From positions 1,674,001 to 1,738,000 of the forward strand of contig NZ_LT703001.1 of assembly GCF_900149705.1 (NCBI RefSeq): DNA of 64,000 bases, given 5' to 3'. The translations under genes and the position numbers were made by a program. This DNA comes from Sphingorhabdus sp. Alg231-15 (GTDB taxonomy: Bacteria > Pseudomonadota > Alphaproteobacteria > Sphingomonadales > Sphingomonadaceae). Positions 25,379 through 32,535 of the stretch are shown here, in pieces (within the stretch, counting starts at the first letter, position 1; every line of letters begins with the position of its first letter). Below the pieces are notes generated by a model. That model was not told the origin of the DNA. It saw only the letters and a list, made by a program, of their open reading frames with translations, and did no database searches.

Positions 25379-26335
25379 TTACCGCTTGGATGATCCCAAA
25401 AATTGCTCCACTGCAGCAGCAAAGGCCTCTGGCTGATCTAGCATTATGAAATGTCTGCTCTCTTCAACCCTTTCGAACATCACCGTCCTGGCACCGGCGA
25501 AGGCGGCCTTGTACATCAATGTGATCCTTGGTTCGGGCATGATATCCGCATCCACGGGATAGAGCATTGTTATAGGTATTTTTATCTCTGGCAACAAAGG
25601 CCGAACATCGGTGGTCATCAAATCATAGGAGAGCTGAGCCGTTGTGGCGACGTCCGCGCTGCGCGCCCAAGCCGACACCTGCTGTCGGCCGGTTTCTGAT
25701 TGCGCCATACGTTGCAGCGTCTGTTCATCGGCTTCATTGCTACCGCGTGCGATCAGCGCATCGCGCATCGTTGCGGCCTGAGGCTGCAGGGCTTCGACCG
25801 TCATGTCGGGACTGAACAGCAAGCCGAAAAACGGCAGGCTGTCGATGATCATCGCCTTCTCGATTCCCTGCGGATAGACCGCAGCCATTTTCATCGCCGC
25901 CAGTCCGCCCAGTGAGTGTCCGATTACCAGCGCCTTCTGACGATTGTTGCTGTCGACAATCTCGTCATCAACATAGTCGGTAAGTTCGCGGATAAATGGC
26001 TCCAGCAACGGCCCATTCCGTTCGGCTATCGGCGCATCACCAAAGCCACGTATCTGAATGATATGCAGCCGATAACGGCCCTTCAACTGGCGGCGGGTGG
26101 CATCCCAAACGGAGCGCGGGGTAGACAGCCCCGGGATCAGAACCACATCGCGCCCCTGTCCTTCGACCAGAACCGTAAAATGCCGGCCGCCGAGCAATTG
26201 CCCCCCGTCCGGCAAATCAACGCGCTCGCCGCGAGCAGCGGTCGGAGCAACTGGCACGTCTTGATTCACGGTTGTGCAGGCGGGCATCGTGAACATAGTC
26301 AACAGCGCCGCACTGATTAAAGCTTTTAGGTTCAT
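25379..26335 (-). CDS. Exported alpha/beta hydrolase, probable lipoprotein
   Basis: A 318-aa alpha/beta hydrolase with a signal sequence MNLKALISAALLTMFTMPAC whose cysteine may be lipidated. Catalytic set: Ser in IGHSLGGLAA, acid in LYPVDADIMP, His in ESRHFIMLDQ near the end; the HG-like oxyanion segment is LIPGLSTPRSVWD. Reaction unknown; layout matches periplasmic esterase/lipase-like or proline iminopeptidase-like enzymes. Start ATG 26335 follows GGGGAAG; the frame is open to 26395 but would run into the Xre gene. Last gene of the Xre-controlled operon, 22 bases after the regulator. Confidence 0.82.
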   Translation of the reverse strand: MNLKALISAALLTMFTMPACTTVNQDVPVAPTAARGERVDLPDGGQLLGGRHFTVLVEGQGRDVVLIPGLSTPRSVWDATRRQLKGRYRLHIIQIRGFGDAPIAERNGPLLEPFIRELTDYVDDEIVDSNNRQKALVIGHSLGGLAAMKMAAVYPQGIEKAMIIDSLPFFGLLFSPDMTVEALQPQAATMRDALIARGSNEADEQTLQRMAQSETGRQQVSAWARSADVATTAQLSYDLMTTDVRPLLPEIKIPITMLYPVDADIMPEPRITLMYKAAFAGARTVMFERVEESRHFIMLDQPEAFAAAVEQFLGSSKR

Positions 26336-26357
26336 TGTCGGCTTCCCCTTCACTCCA

Positions 26358-26549
26358 TCAATCCAGCTGAAAAATTTCTTCAATCGCCAAATCAAACAAC
26401 GCTGCTAGCTTGAAGGCAAGCGGCAGGGACGGATCATATTTACCTGTCTCAATCGCGTTGACGCTCTGGCGTGAGACCGACAGTCTTTCGGCCAAATCCG
26501 CCTGTGACCAGTCCCGTTCGGCCCGCAGGACTTTCAATCTGTTCTTCAT
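26358..26549 (-). CDS. Xre-family transcriptional regulator
   Basis: A 63-aa single-domain helix-turn-helix protein of the Xre/YozG type. LKVLRAERDWSQADLAERLS and VSRQSVNAIETGKYDPSL are the two HTH helices and third helix. ATG 26549 overlaps the stop of a 32-codon ORF (ATGA); GTG 26558 is an alternative. Regulators of this size usually sit beside small membrane proteins whose operon they repress, as here; the TGACA dyads around the operon promoter (27616-27689) are the likely target. Target assignment is inference. Confidence 0.85.
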   Translation of the reverse strand: MKNRLKVLRAERDWSQADLAERLSVSRQSVNAIETGKYDPSLPLAFKLAALFDLAIEEIFQLD

Positions 26550-26644
26550 GCCCGCCACCGGACAATGCCGCCAGCTATTCCAAATGTCACCAGCCTGATG
26601 ACACCGAACCTTTGCAACTCTACTTGCTCATCGTTTCTATTCAT
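26546..26644 (-). CDS. Candidate 32-aa protein between membrane gene B and the Xre gene
   Basis: The ATG at 26644 overlaps the TAA of membrane gene B by one base (TAATG) and its TGA overlaps the ATG of the Xre gene (ATGA), so ribosomes can pass along all three frames. The peptide begins MNRNDEQVELQRFG, has a short hydrophobic stretch (VIRLVTFGIAGGIV) and a basic end. It may be a real small membrane protein or the shortened remnant of a longer one. Without a search I cannot tell. Confidence 0.4.
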   Translation of the reverse strand: MNRNDEQVELQRFGVIRLVTFGIAGGIVRWRA

Positions 26645-27084
26645 TAGCCTAACCCCCGGAAACGGTAGAAAAAATAGCCGAGACCCCAGCCAATCAATAT
26701 CATTCCGATGAGGTTATTGGGAGTAAGCGACCCCAGCGTATCAACAAAAAGCAGCCAGATCATATTGGCAAAAACTGCCGTGATTACCCCGATTATGGCG
26801 CCATTAGCCATCAGCTGAAAATGATATTCTTCGGTCCATCGTCGATCGAGTGCTGCCATTAATGTAGCGCAGTAAGACAGCACCAATAGCAAAGGAAGCA
26901 TCGCGCCCAGCCTTACCCAAAGACTAACCTCTGCGACTTTGATTTGCTCCGGATCAACAAAGGAAGCCACGGTCAGACCTACCCCTATCAGCGTCACGAA
27001 ACCAAACATCCAGTCTGGCTTGATCGATCGGTGAAGACCTTGCCAAAAACCCCTCTTCGGCACCTGTTCTTTGTGACCGCTCAT
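26644..27084 (-). CDS. Four-helix membrane protein B (paralogue of A)
   Basis: A 146-aa inner membrane protein of unknown function with about four helices: FGFVTLIGVGLTVASFV, LGAMLPLLLVLSYCATLMAA, NGAIIGVITAVFANMIWLLF and NLIGMILIGWGLGYFFY. It shares HRSIKPDW, the LDRRWTEEYHFQLMANGAI pattern and the end GYFFYRFRGL with the gene just upstream, so the two are a tandem duplication. Overlaps the upstream gene by four bases (ATGA). Membrane protein plus Xre regulator pairs of this sort are common but uncharacterised. Confidence 0.75.
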   Translation of the reverse strand: MSGHKEQVPKRGFWQGLHRSIKPDWMFGFVTLIGVGLTVASFVDPEQIKVAEVSLWVRLGAMLPLLLVLSYCATLMAALDRRWTEEYHFQLMANGAIIGVITAVFANMIWLLFVDTLGSLTPNNLIGMILIGWGLGYFFYRFRGLG

Positions 27085-27497
27085 GAGTTCAACCCCCTTA
27101 TCCGATAGAAGAAATATCCCAGACTCCAGCTGGCCAACATGACTGCAATAACATCGTCACCCATAAGTGACCCGTAAAGCAGATCCCAAACAAAGTTGAC
27201 GAATAGCGTGGTGATAATTCCGACAATGGCGCCGTTGATCATGAGCTGGAAAAAATAATCTTCGACTTTCCGCCGGTCCATAGCGGCTGCATAGGTGGCA
27301 ACAAAGGCGATGATCAATGTCAAACCAGACAAGGCCAGAATTTTCATCAGCGGATCAACCGGAATAACCGGTTCCGGTTTAAGGTTTTCGGCCACCAGCA
27401 TCATAACACTGGTGGGCAAAACAAGTGCGAAGGCCCAATCCGGCTTGATTGCGCTATGGATTCTCTGCCAAATATTACGGGTTGATGGTTCACTCAC
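27081..27497 (-). CDS. Four-helix membrane protein A (paralogue of B)
   Basis: A 138-aa membrane protein aligned with B over its full length: IWQRIHSAIKPDW, AAMDRRKVEDYFFQLMINGA, SLGYFFYRIRGL. Four helices are evident. I start it at GTG 27497, because this gives an N-terminus similar in length to B and because the GTGA overlaps the stop of a well-initiated 32-codon ORF; the frame is open to 27629 but the extra part lies over that small ORF. Heads the operon that ends with the Xre regulator and lipoprotein hydrolase. Confidence 0.7.
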   Translation of the reverse strand: MSEPSTRNIWQRIHSAIKPDWAFALVLPTSVMMLVAENLKPEPVIPVDPLMKILALSGLTLIIAFVATYAAAMDRRKVEDYFFQLMINGAIVGIITTLFVNFVWDLLYGSLMGDDVIAVMLASWSLGYFFYRIRGLNS

Positions 27498-27592
27498 CGG
27501 AACATCGCCAGAAACAGGATAGAGAAGCTTGCCCACATGGCAATATCTGCGTTTAGGGCTGCCCGGCTGCATGTAATTCGCTTCAGTCTCAT
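27494..27592 (-). CDS. Candidate 32-aa leader protein of the Xre operon
   Basis: ATG 27592 follows GAAGGAG with about seven bases spacing, the best ribosome site in the operon, while the next gene lacks one of its own. The ORF starts MRLKRITCSRAALN and ends in a hydrophobic run (MWASFSILFLAMFR). Its TGA overlaps the GTG of gene A. It could be a real membrane peptide or serve to load ribosomes onto gene A. Too short to identify. Confidence 0.45.
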   Translation of the reverse strand: MRLKRITCSRAALNADIAMWASFSILFLAMFR

Positions 27593-27615
27593 CACGATAC
27601 TCCTTCAAGTTCAGT

Positions 27616-27689
27616 TGACATAATGTCATGTTACCTTGACTTTATGAAGGCGATTCGAAAAAATGTCAAGTATGCATGACATAGTGACA
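27616..27689 (-). promoter_or_regulatory. Promoter of the Xre operon with TGACA dyads
   Basis: On the minus strand TTGACA (27669-27664, perfect -35) and CATAAA (27646-27641) are 17 bases apart. The -35 box belongs to the dyad ATGTCA-N8-TGACAT (27663-27682) with a further TGACA at 27685-27689, and downstream of the -10 lies the perfect dyad TGACAT-A-ATGTCA (27616-27628). Repressor bound at both sites would block polymerase. The Xre protein of the same operon is the natural candidate. The -35 itself contains TGACA, so part of one half-site could be coincidence. Confidence 0.6.
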
Positions 27690-27835
27690 ATGAGGCTTTC
27701 CTACATAACGTAAGCGCTCTATGCTCGCAGCGGTTGACTTGGTGGGACCATGGACTAAGGCAATAAAAATCCATGGATCGCCGTTTTCTGGCGTTCTTTG
27801 GTGAGAACTGTGTGAACTTTAGAGATTGAAACCCG

Positions 27836-29842
27836 ATGACCAATATGATCAAAATCACCCTTCCCGACGGCAGTGCGCGTGAAGTGGCATCGGGCACTAC
27901 ACCCGCCCAGATTGCCGCCGATATTGGTCCCGGCCTCGCAAAGGCCGCATTAGCGGCGCGTATCGATGGTGAGATTCGCGACATCATGCGGCCGCTGGAC
28001 GTCGACACCGAACTGGCTTTGATCACGTCACGGGACGAAGATGAAGCGCTTGAACTTGCGCGGCACGATTATGCTCATGTGCTCGCCGAGGCAGTACAAA
28101 AGCTCTATCCCGGAACGCAAATTACCTTTGGTCCCTCCACGGACGATGGTTTTTACTATGACTTCGCGCCAGCTGGCGATCCGTTTACCGATGATGACTT
28201 GCCCAAAATCGAGGAAGAAATGCGGCGGATCATCAACGCTGACAAGCCGTTGCGTCGAGAAGTCTGGGAACGCAACGATCTGATTGCGCTGTGGGAAAAA
28301 GACGGCGAAAAATTCAAGGCTGAATGGGCTGCCGAACTCCCTGAAGGTGATGAGATAAGCGTCTATTGGTCCGGCGATGACTGGATGGATATGTGCCGCG
28401 GCCCGCATCTTGCCTCAACCGGTAAGCTGGATCCGCAGGCGTTTAAACTGATGCGCGTCTCTGGCGCCTATTGGCGCGGTGATCAGCGCAATCCGCAGCT
28501 CAGCCGCATTTACGGCACCGGATGGCTTAACAAGAAACAGCTCAAGGCCCATCTCGTACGGCTAGAAGAAGCCGCCAAACGCGACCACCGAAAGCTTGGC
28601 CAGGAGATGGACCTGTTCCATATCCAAGCAGAAGCGATGGGCAGCATATTCTGGCATCCCAAGGGCTATATGATCTGGCGCGAACTGGAAGCCTATATGC
28701 GGCGGGCGGTCGATGATGGTGGCTATAATGAAGTCAAAACGCCGCAGATCATGGACGCGCGTCAATGGGAGCAATCAGGCCACTGGGGCAAATATCGTGA
28801 AAATATGTTCGTGGTACCCGACGAAATTCCAAGTGTAGATGACGACGCCCCCCTCGTATCTTCCGATGCGGACATGATGGCGATCAAACCGATGAACTGC
28901 CCGGCCCATGTGCTGATCTTCAAGCAAGGCATCAAGAGCTACCGGGATCTGCCATTGCGTATCTACGAAAATGGCTGTTGCCATCGCAACGAGCCGCATG
29001 GCGCATTACATGGGCTTATGCGGGTGCGGCAGTTTACTCAGGATGACGCGCATATCTTCTGCCGTGAGGATCAGATTGTCGACGAGGTCAAGAAATTCTG
29101 TGAACTGGCAGACCGCATCTACAAAGAAATGGGCTTTGAAGGCTATGCTATCAAACTCGCCCTGCGCCCTGAAGAGCGGTTCGGCTCCGATGAGATATGG
29201 GATCAGGCGGAATCAGAATTGCGTGAAGCTGTTCATGCTGCCGGCATGGCGACCGAAGAATATGGCTGGGAAGAACTGCCTGGTGAAGGCGCCTTTTATG
29301 CACCCAAGCTGGAATGGCATCTGACCGATGCCATTGGCCGCACGTGGCAGGTTGGTACGATCCAGTCGGACCGCGTTTTGCCGGAGCGTCTGGATGCGAG
29401 CTATATCGCCGAGGATGGTGCGCGACATCGCCCGGTCATGCTTCACAGAGCCATATTCGGTTCTTATGAGCGCTTTATCGGCATATTGATCGAGCATTAT
29501 TCAGGCAAGATGCCGCTTTGGCTTGCACCAACCCAGGCGGTTGTCGCCACGATTGTCACTGATGCCAATGATTATGCGATAGAAGTCACCGAAAAACTGA
29601 AAGCTGCTGGGATCAGGGTTTCTCCGGATTTACGCAACGAGAAGATCAACTATAAGGTGCGGGAACATTCGCTGGCGAAAGTACCGAATATACTGGTCGT
29701 CGGCATGCGTGAAGCCGAAGAAGGCAAGGTGGCTTTGCGTAAACTAGGCCAGAAAGAGCAATTATTCCTGACGATCGATGAGGCAGTTGCGATGCTCCAA
29801 GACGAAGCGCTGGCACCGGACCTAAAAGGAGAAGATGCATGA
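27836..29842 (+). CDS. thrS: Threonyl-tRNA synthetase
   Basis: Charges tRNA-Thr. The 668-aa protein is complete: TGS domain (residues 1-65, [20 protein letters not shown]), editing domain with [12 protein letters not shown] near residue 80 (HxxxH) and its later CRGPHL cysteine/histidine pair, then the class II core with motif 2 in [20 protein letters not shown] and motif 3 in [15 protein letters not shown]. Zinc ligands are in MNCPAH, DDAH and MLHRA. C-terminal anticodon-binding domain from [11 protein letters not shown]. Stop overlaps the DUF305 start (ATGA). Confidence 0.97.
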   Translation: MTNMIKITLPDGSAREVASGTTPAQIAADIGPGLAKAALAARIDGEIRDIMRPLDVDTELALITSRDEDEALELARHDYAHVLAEAVQKLYPGTQITFGPSTDDGFYYDFAPAGDPFTDDDLPKIEEEMRRIINADKPLRREVWERNDLIALWEKDGEKFKAEWAAELPEGDEISVYWSGDDWMDMCRGPHLASTGKLDPQAFKLMRVSGAYWRGDQRNPQLSRIYGTGWLNKKQLKAHLVRLEEAAKRDHRKLGQEMDLFHIQAEAMGSIFWHPKGYMIWRELEAYMRRAVDDGGYNEVKTPQIMDARQWEQSGHWGKYRENMFVVPDEIPSVDDDAPLVSSDADMMAIKPMNCPAHVLIFKQGIKSYRDLPLRIYENGCCHRNEPHGALHGLMRVRQFTQDDAHIFCREDQIVDEVKKFCELADRIYKEMGFEGYAIKLALRPEERFGSDEIWDQAESELREAVHAAGMATEEYGWEELPGEGAFYAPKLEWHLTDAIGRTWQVGTIQSDRVLPERLDASYIAEDGARHRPVMLHRAIFGSYERFIGILIEHYSGKMPLWLAPTQAVVATIVTDANDYAIEVTEKLKAAGIRVSPDLRNEKINYKVREHSLAKVPNILVVGMREAEEGKVALRKLGQKEQLFLTIDEAVAMLQDEALAPDLKGEDA

Positions 29843-30315
29843 GAAGGGGTATGATAGCTTTGCTGACGGTGGCCGCGGTCACCTTGGTCGGATGCAACCC
29901 TGTTGACGAGAGTGGTCCAAAGGTGGAAACTGCCGCCATGCCCCATCATAGCAAGGCTAGCGACAAGAATAGCGAGGCGGTTAACGCCTATATCCGTGCC
30001 AATGCGAAGATGCATGAAAATATGGCCACAGTGCATGCCGATCCTGACATTGCCTTCATGCAGGGGATGATCCCGCATCACCAAGGCGCCGTGGAAATGG
30101 CCGAAATTGTTCTGGAGCATGGCAAAGATCCCGAAACCAAAGCGTTGGCGCAACAGATTATTGACAGTCAGCGCAAAGAAATTGCGCAGATGCAAGAATG
30201 GCTGAAAAAGCGGGATGCCTTGCCAAAACGGAAGTCACTATTGCCCAAATCTCTGGAAAATACCGGCAAAGTTGCCGATATTCCGCAAGTGACGCCAGCC
30301 GATCCAGAGAGTTGA
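29839..30315 (+). CDS. DUF305 lipoprotein
   Basis: A 158-aa lipoprotein: signal [19 protein letters not shown] with a lipobox. The DUF305 ferritin-like helical unit is marked by [20 protein letters not shown] and [20 protein letters not shown], rich in Met and His, suggesting metal (often copper) binding. Such proteins are frequent in metal-handling regions but here it follows thrS with a four-base ATGA overlap; no metal gene is nearby. Next gene is infC. Confidence 0.85.
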   Translation: MRRGMIALLTVAAVTLVGCNPVDESGPKVETAAMPHHSKASDKNSEAVNAYIRANAKMHENMATVHADPDIAFMQGMIPHHQGAVEMAEIVLEHGKDPETKALAQQIIDSQRKEIAQMQEWLKKRDALPKRKSLLPKSLENTGKVADIPQVTPADPES

Positions 30316-30424
30316 CCTTGCCATTGATCCTGCGCTTGGCAGACACTAAATATGCATAACAATTTGCGACCCTTGCGATTTCCCGCTATTGGCCGCTTCG
30401 TTCACAGTTTGAGGAGTATTTAAC

Positions 30425-30964
30425 ATAGCTGCACCACCACGCCGTCCCACACCGCCCGTCAAAGGCGGTCCGCGTTTCAACAATCTGATCATTTCCGACA
30501 CTGTTCGGGTCATTGACGACAAGGGCGAGAACCTCGGCGTCATGAACACTGGCGAAGCGATCGAGCGGGCCAAGGATGTTGGCCTCGACCTCGTGGAAGT
30601 GTCTCCGAATGCCTCGCCGCCAGTCGCAAAATTTCTCGACGTCGGCAAATTCAAATATGAGGCCCAGAAAAAGGCCAACGCAGCGCGCAAGACTCAGAAG
30701 GTCCAGGATGTCAAAGAGATCAAGATGCGTCCGAATATCGACGATCATGATTATCAGGTGAAGATGCGCAATGTGAACAAGTTCATCGACAATGGCGACA
30801 AGGTCAAGGTCACATTGCGTTTCCGCGGTCGTGAAATGTCACACCAGCAACTCGGCATGCAATTGCTGCAGCGGGTGCAGGAAGACACAAAAGAAAACGC
30901 CAAGGTCGAAGCCTATCCGAAATTGGAAGGCCGTCAAATGCTTATGGTGCTGTGCCCCAAATAG
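30425..30964 (+). CDS. infC: Translation initiation factor IF-3, AUA start
   Basis: Binds the 30S subunit and checks start codon choice. The conserved body, from [20 protein letters not shown] through [20 protein letters not shown] to the end [11 protein letters not shown], is intact and 179 aa long. The first ATG in frame (30542) falls inside the N-terminal domain. Upstream, an in-frame stop at 30410-30412 leaves only GGA, GTA, TTT, AAC, ATA before the conserved part, so ATA at 30425 must be the start; GAGGAG lies eight bases before it. Rare infC starts (AUU in E. coli) allow IF-3 to repress itself, and AUA would do the same. Confidence 0.93.
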   Translation: MAAPPRRPTPPVKGGPRFNNLIISDTVRVIDDKGENLGVMNTGEAIERAKDVGLDLVEVSPNASPPVAKFLDVGKFKYEAQKKANAARKTQKVQDVKEIKMRPNIDDHDYQVKMRNVNKFIDNGDKVKVTLRFRGREMSHQQLGMQLLQRVQEDTKENAKVEAYPKLEGRQMLMVLCPK

Positions 30965-30978
30965 TCTTGTGATGCCGA

Positions 30979-31071
30979 TTAATTGGGATGCTTATGCGCA
31001 ACCCAGATAAAAGCTACACCTACGACTATGGAAGCCAGCGCGATAGCAAACTCGAAACTTTGCGATACCAT
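30979..31071 (-). CDS. Candidate 30-aa single-helix membrane peptide
   Basis: A 31-codon frame starts MVSQSFEFAIALA and is almost entirely one hydrophobic helix (to about residue 24), ending in the polar HKHPN. GGTAAG precedes the ATG. It fills most of the otherwise empty 211-bp gap between infC and msrA. Size and single-helix shape fit a bacterial small membrane protein; chance cannot be excluded. Confidence 0.3.
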   Translation of the reverse strand: MVSQSFEFAIALASIVVGVAFIWVAHKHPN

Positions 31072-31175
31072 GGACTTACCCGTTCTGTCGTGCGATTCTT
31101 GCACCTGAATAACATGGCATAGCTAACGCTGGGTTAATCGAGCGCAACTTTCTGCGCGACTTCCACTTGCTGCTT

Positions 31176-31916
31176 TCAGCTTACGGGCTTGGCGCGATAT
31201 TGTTTCGGGAAATGCCGCTTGAGGTTCGCAACCTTGGGCTTGTCCCAGCGTACGATGTAGCCCTGACGGGGGTTTTTCTGCATGAAATCTTGATGATAGG
31301 TTTCCGCCGGGTAAAAGGCCTTATAGGCTTCGACCTTGGTCACGATCGGTCGTTTCCAATATTTGCCTTTACCAAGCTGATAAAGGTAGGCTCGGGCTGC
31401 CCTTGCCTGGGCATTATTTGTTGGGATTAGCGCGCTGCGGTAATGTTTTCCGCGATCGGGACCTTGCGCATTTAATGTCGTGGGATCAGCCACCACCGAA
31501 AAGAAAACCTGCATCAATTCGCCATAGCTAACGACGCTGGGGTCATAGACCACCCGAACCGCCTCGGCATGATTGGTCAGGCCGGCGCTAACCAGCTTGT
31601 AGTTTGCACTGCGCTTGGTGCCACCATGATAGCCGGATGCGGCGCTGATTACACCTTTGGTATGTTCAAACACGCCTTCCACGCCCCAGAAGCAGCCACC
31701 AGCGAAAATCGCTACAGCGCGCTTGCCTTTTTCCGCTGCATTGATGCGCGGGGCTGGAATAATTGTTGCTTTTTCAGCCGCATGGGCTTCGCCGACAAAC
31801 AGGCTTGCGGCGGTTTGCTGTTGGTCATTGGGTGACGCGTTGATACTGGTCCAAAGAACACCGAAAGTCGCCAGGCTGGCACCGGCAATGGCAAATTTGG
31901 GAAATAGCTTACTCAT
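31176..31916 (-). CDS. msrA: Peptide methionine (S)-S-oxide reductase, exported
   Basis: Reduces the S form of methionine sulfoxide in proteins. Catalytic Cys75 is in AGGCFWGVE; SGYHGG and NHAEAVRVVYDP follow, all diagnostic. Unlike cytosolic MsrA, it has an N-terminal hydrophobic segment (IAGASLATFGVLWTSI) and about 60 residues before the domain, so it is probably periplasmic or anchored. Resolving cysteines seen in some family members are absent from the C-terminal tail. An artificial electron donor system is not visible nearby. Confidence 0.9.
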   Translation of the reverse strand: MSKLFPKFAIAGASLATFGVLWTSINASPNDQQQTAASLFVGEAHAAEKATIIPAPRINAAEKGKRAVAIFAGGCFWGVEGVFEHTKGVISAASGYHGGTKRSANYKLVSAGLTNHAEAVRVVYDPSVVSYGELMQVFFSVVADPTTLNAQGPDRGKHYRSALIPTNNAQARAARAYLYQLGKGKYWKRPIVTKVEAYKAFYPAETYHQDFMQKNPRQGYIVRWDKPKVANLKRHFPKQYRAKPVS

Positions 31917-31943
31917 ATCAAACGCCCCGTATTCTGATTTGAC

Positions 31944-32099
31944 CTAGCTTACCGCATCAATACTGCTGACAGCGGATGACGCAGTTTGACTATAATCTTG
32001 CTGCTCATCATTCGGCTGCATGAAAAACAACGCCAGCGCACCCAACAAGAAGCCGCCGCTGAGGCTGTAGGTCAAATCTGATTTCAAAAAACTCGGCAT
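31944..32099 (-). CDS. Small 51-aa membrane protein
   Basis: ATG 32099 follows AAGGA with eight bases spacing. The product starts MPSFLKSDLTYSLSGG and has one helix (FLLGALALFFM), then a polar Gln/Ser-rich tail. The open frame extends upstream to 32195 without a ribosome site. Unknown function; lies 28 bases upstream of msrA on the same strand and may be co-transcribed. Confidence 0.6.
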   Translation of the reverse strand: MPSFLKSDLTYSLSGGFLLGALALFFMQPNDEQQDYSQTASSAVSSIDAVS

Positions 32100-32266
32100 G
32101 TCATTATCCTTGTGGTTACCCCCCTGTTCGGAGCGACCTCTGAATTGGTTACAGTTGTAATATAGGATTGCTTTCCCCGTTGTGAACATCATCACAGGGC
32201 GACATTCAGTTTCAGCGGGTGAAGGAATTGTTTATCTAACCTCAGCGCGGAGCGCGGGGATTTTTA

Positions 32267-32506
32267 TTATTCCCTCAGGCGCCGGGCGGGCGCATCCGCG
32301 CCCTTGGCTACGCGCCATAAGGCGCGGCGGCCGGTCGGCCTTGCCTCGCTACGCTCGGACGATGCTCAATAAAGGTGCGCTCTTGGACGGTTCGGTCAAG
32401 GTCGCGCTGATCCGACGCATCGCGTCGGCAAGCGCGACTGCGCGCCCGAGCTTATGCGAGGAAAGCCAAGGGCGCAGATGCGCCCGCCCGGCGCCTGAGG
32501 GAATAA
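32267..32506. repeat. 240-bp fold-back element with 43-bp inverted ends
   Basis: Left arm 32267-32309 and right arm 32464-32506 are reverse complements over 43 bases with one mismatch (position 9 or so from the inner CGCGCCC). Each outer end reads TTATTCCCTCAGGCGCC. The 154-bp inside is GC-rich with further perfect hairpins: CGCGCC/GGCGCG (32311-32326), GGCCG/CGGCC (32329-32340) and CCGACGC/GCGTCGG (32412-32428). No transposase. The flanks are AT-rich. It resembles a non-autonomous MITE-like or large REP-type element; copy number elsewhere is unknown. The rest of the 436-bp gap (32100-32535) holds nothing I can name. Confidence 0.6.
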
Positions 32507-32535
32507 ATAAGAGCTCGGTCTAACAAAGACTCCCT

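Noticed and set aside
32182-32523. A 113-codon frame inside the fold-back element
   Set aside because: Its codons come from inverted repeats and hairpins, with biased arginine/alanine composition and no ribosome site.
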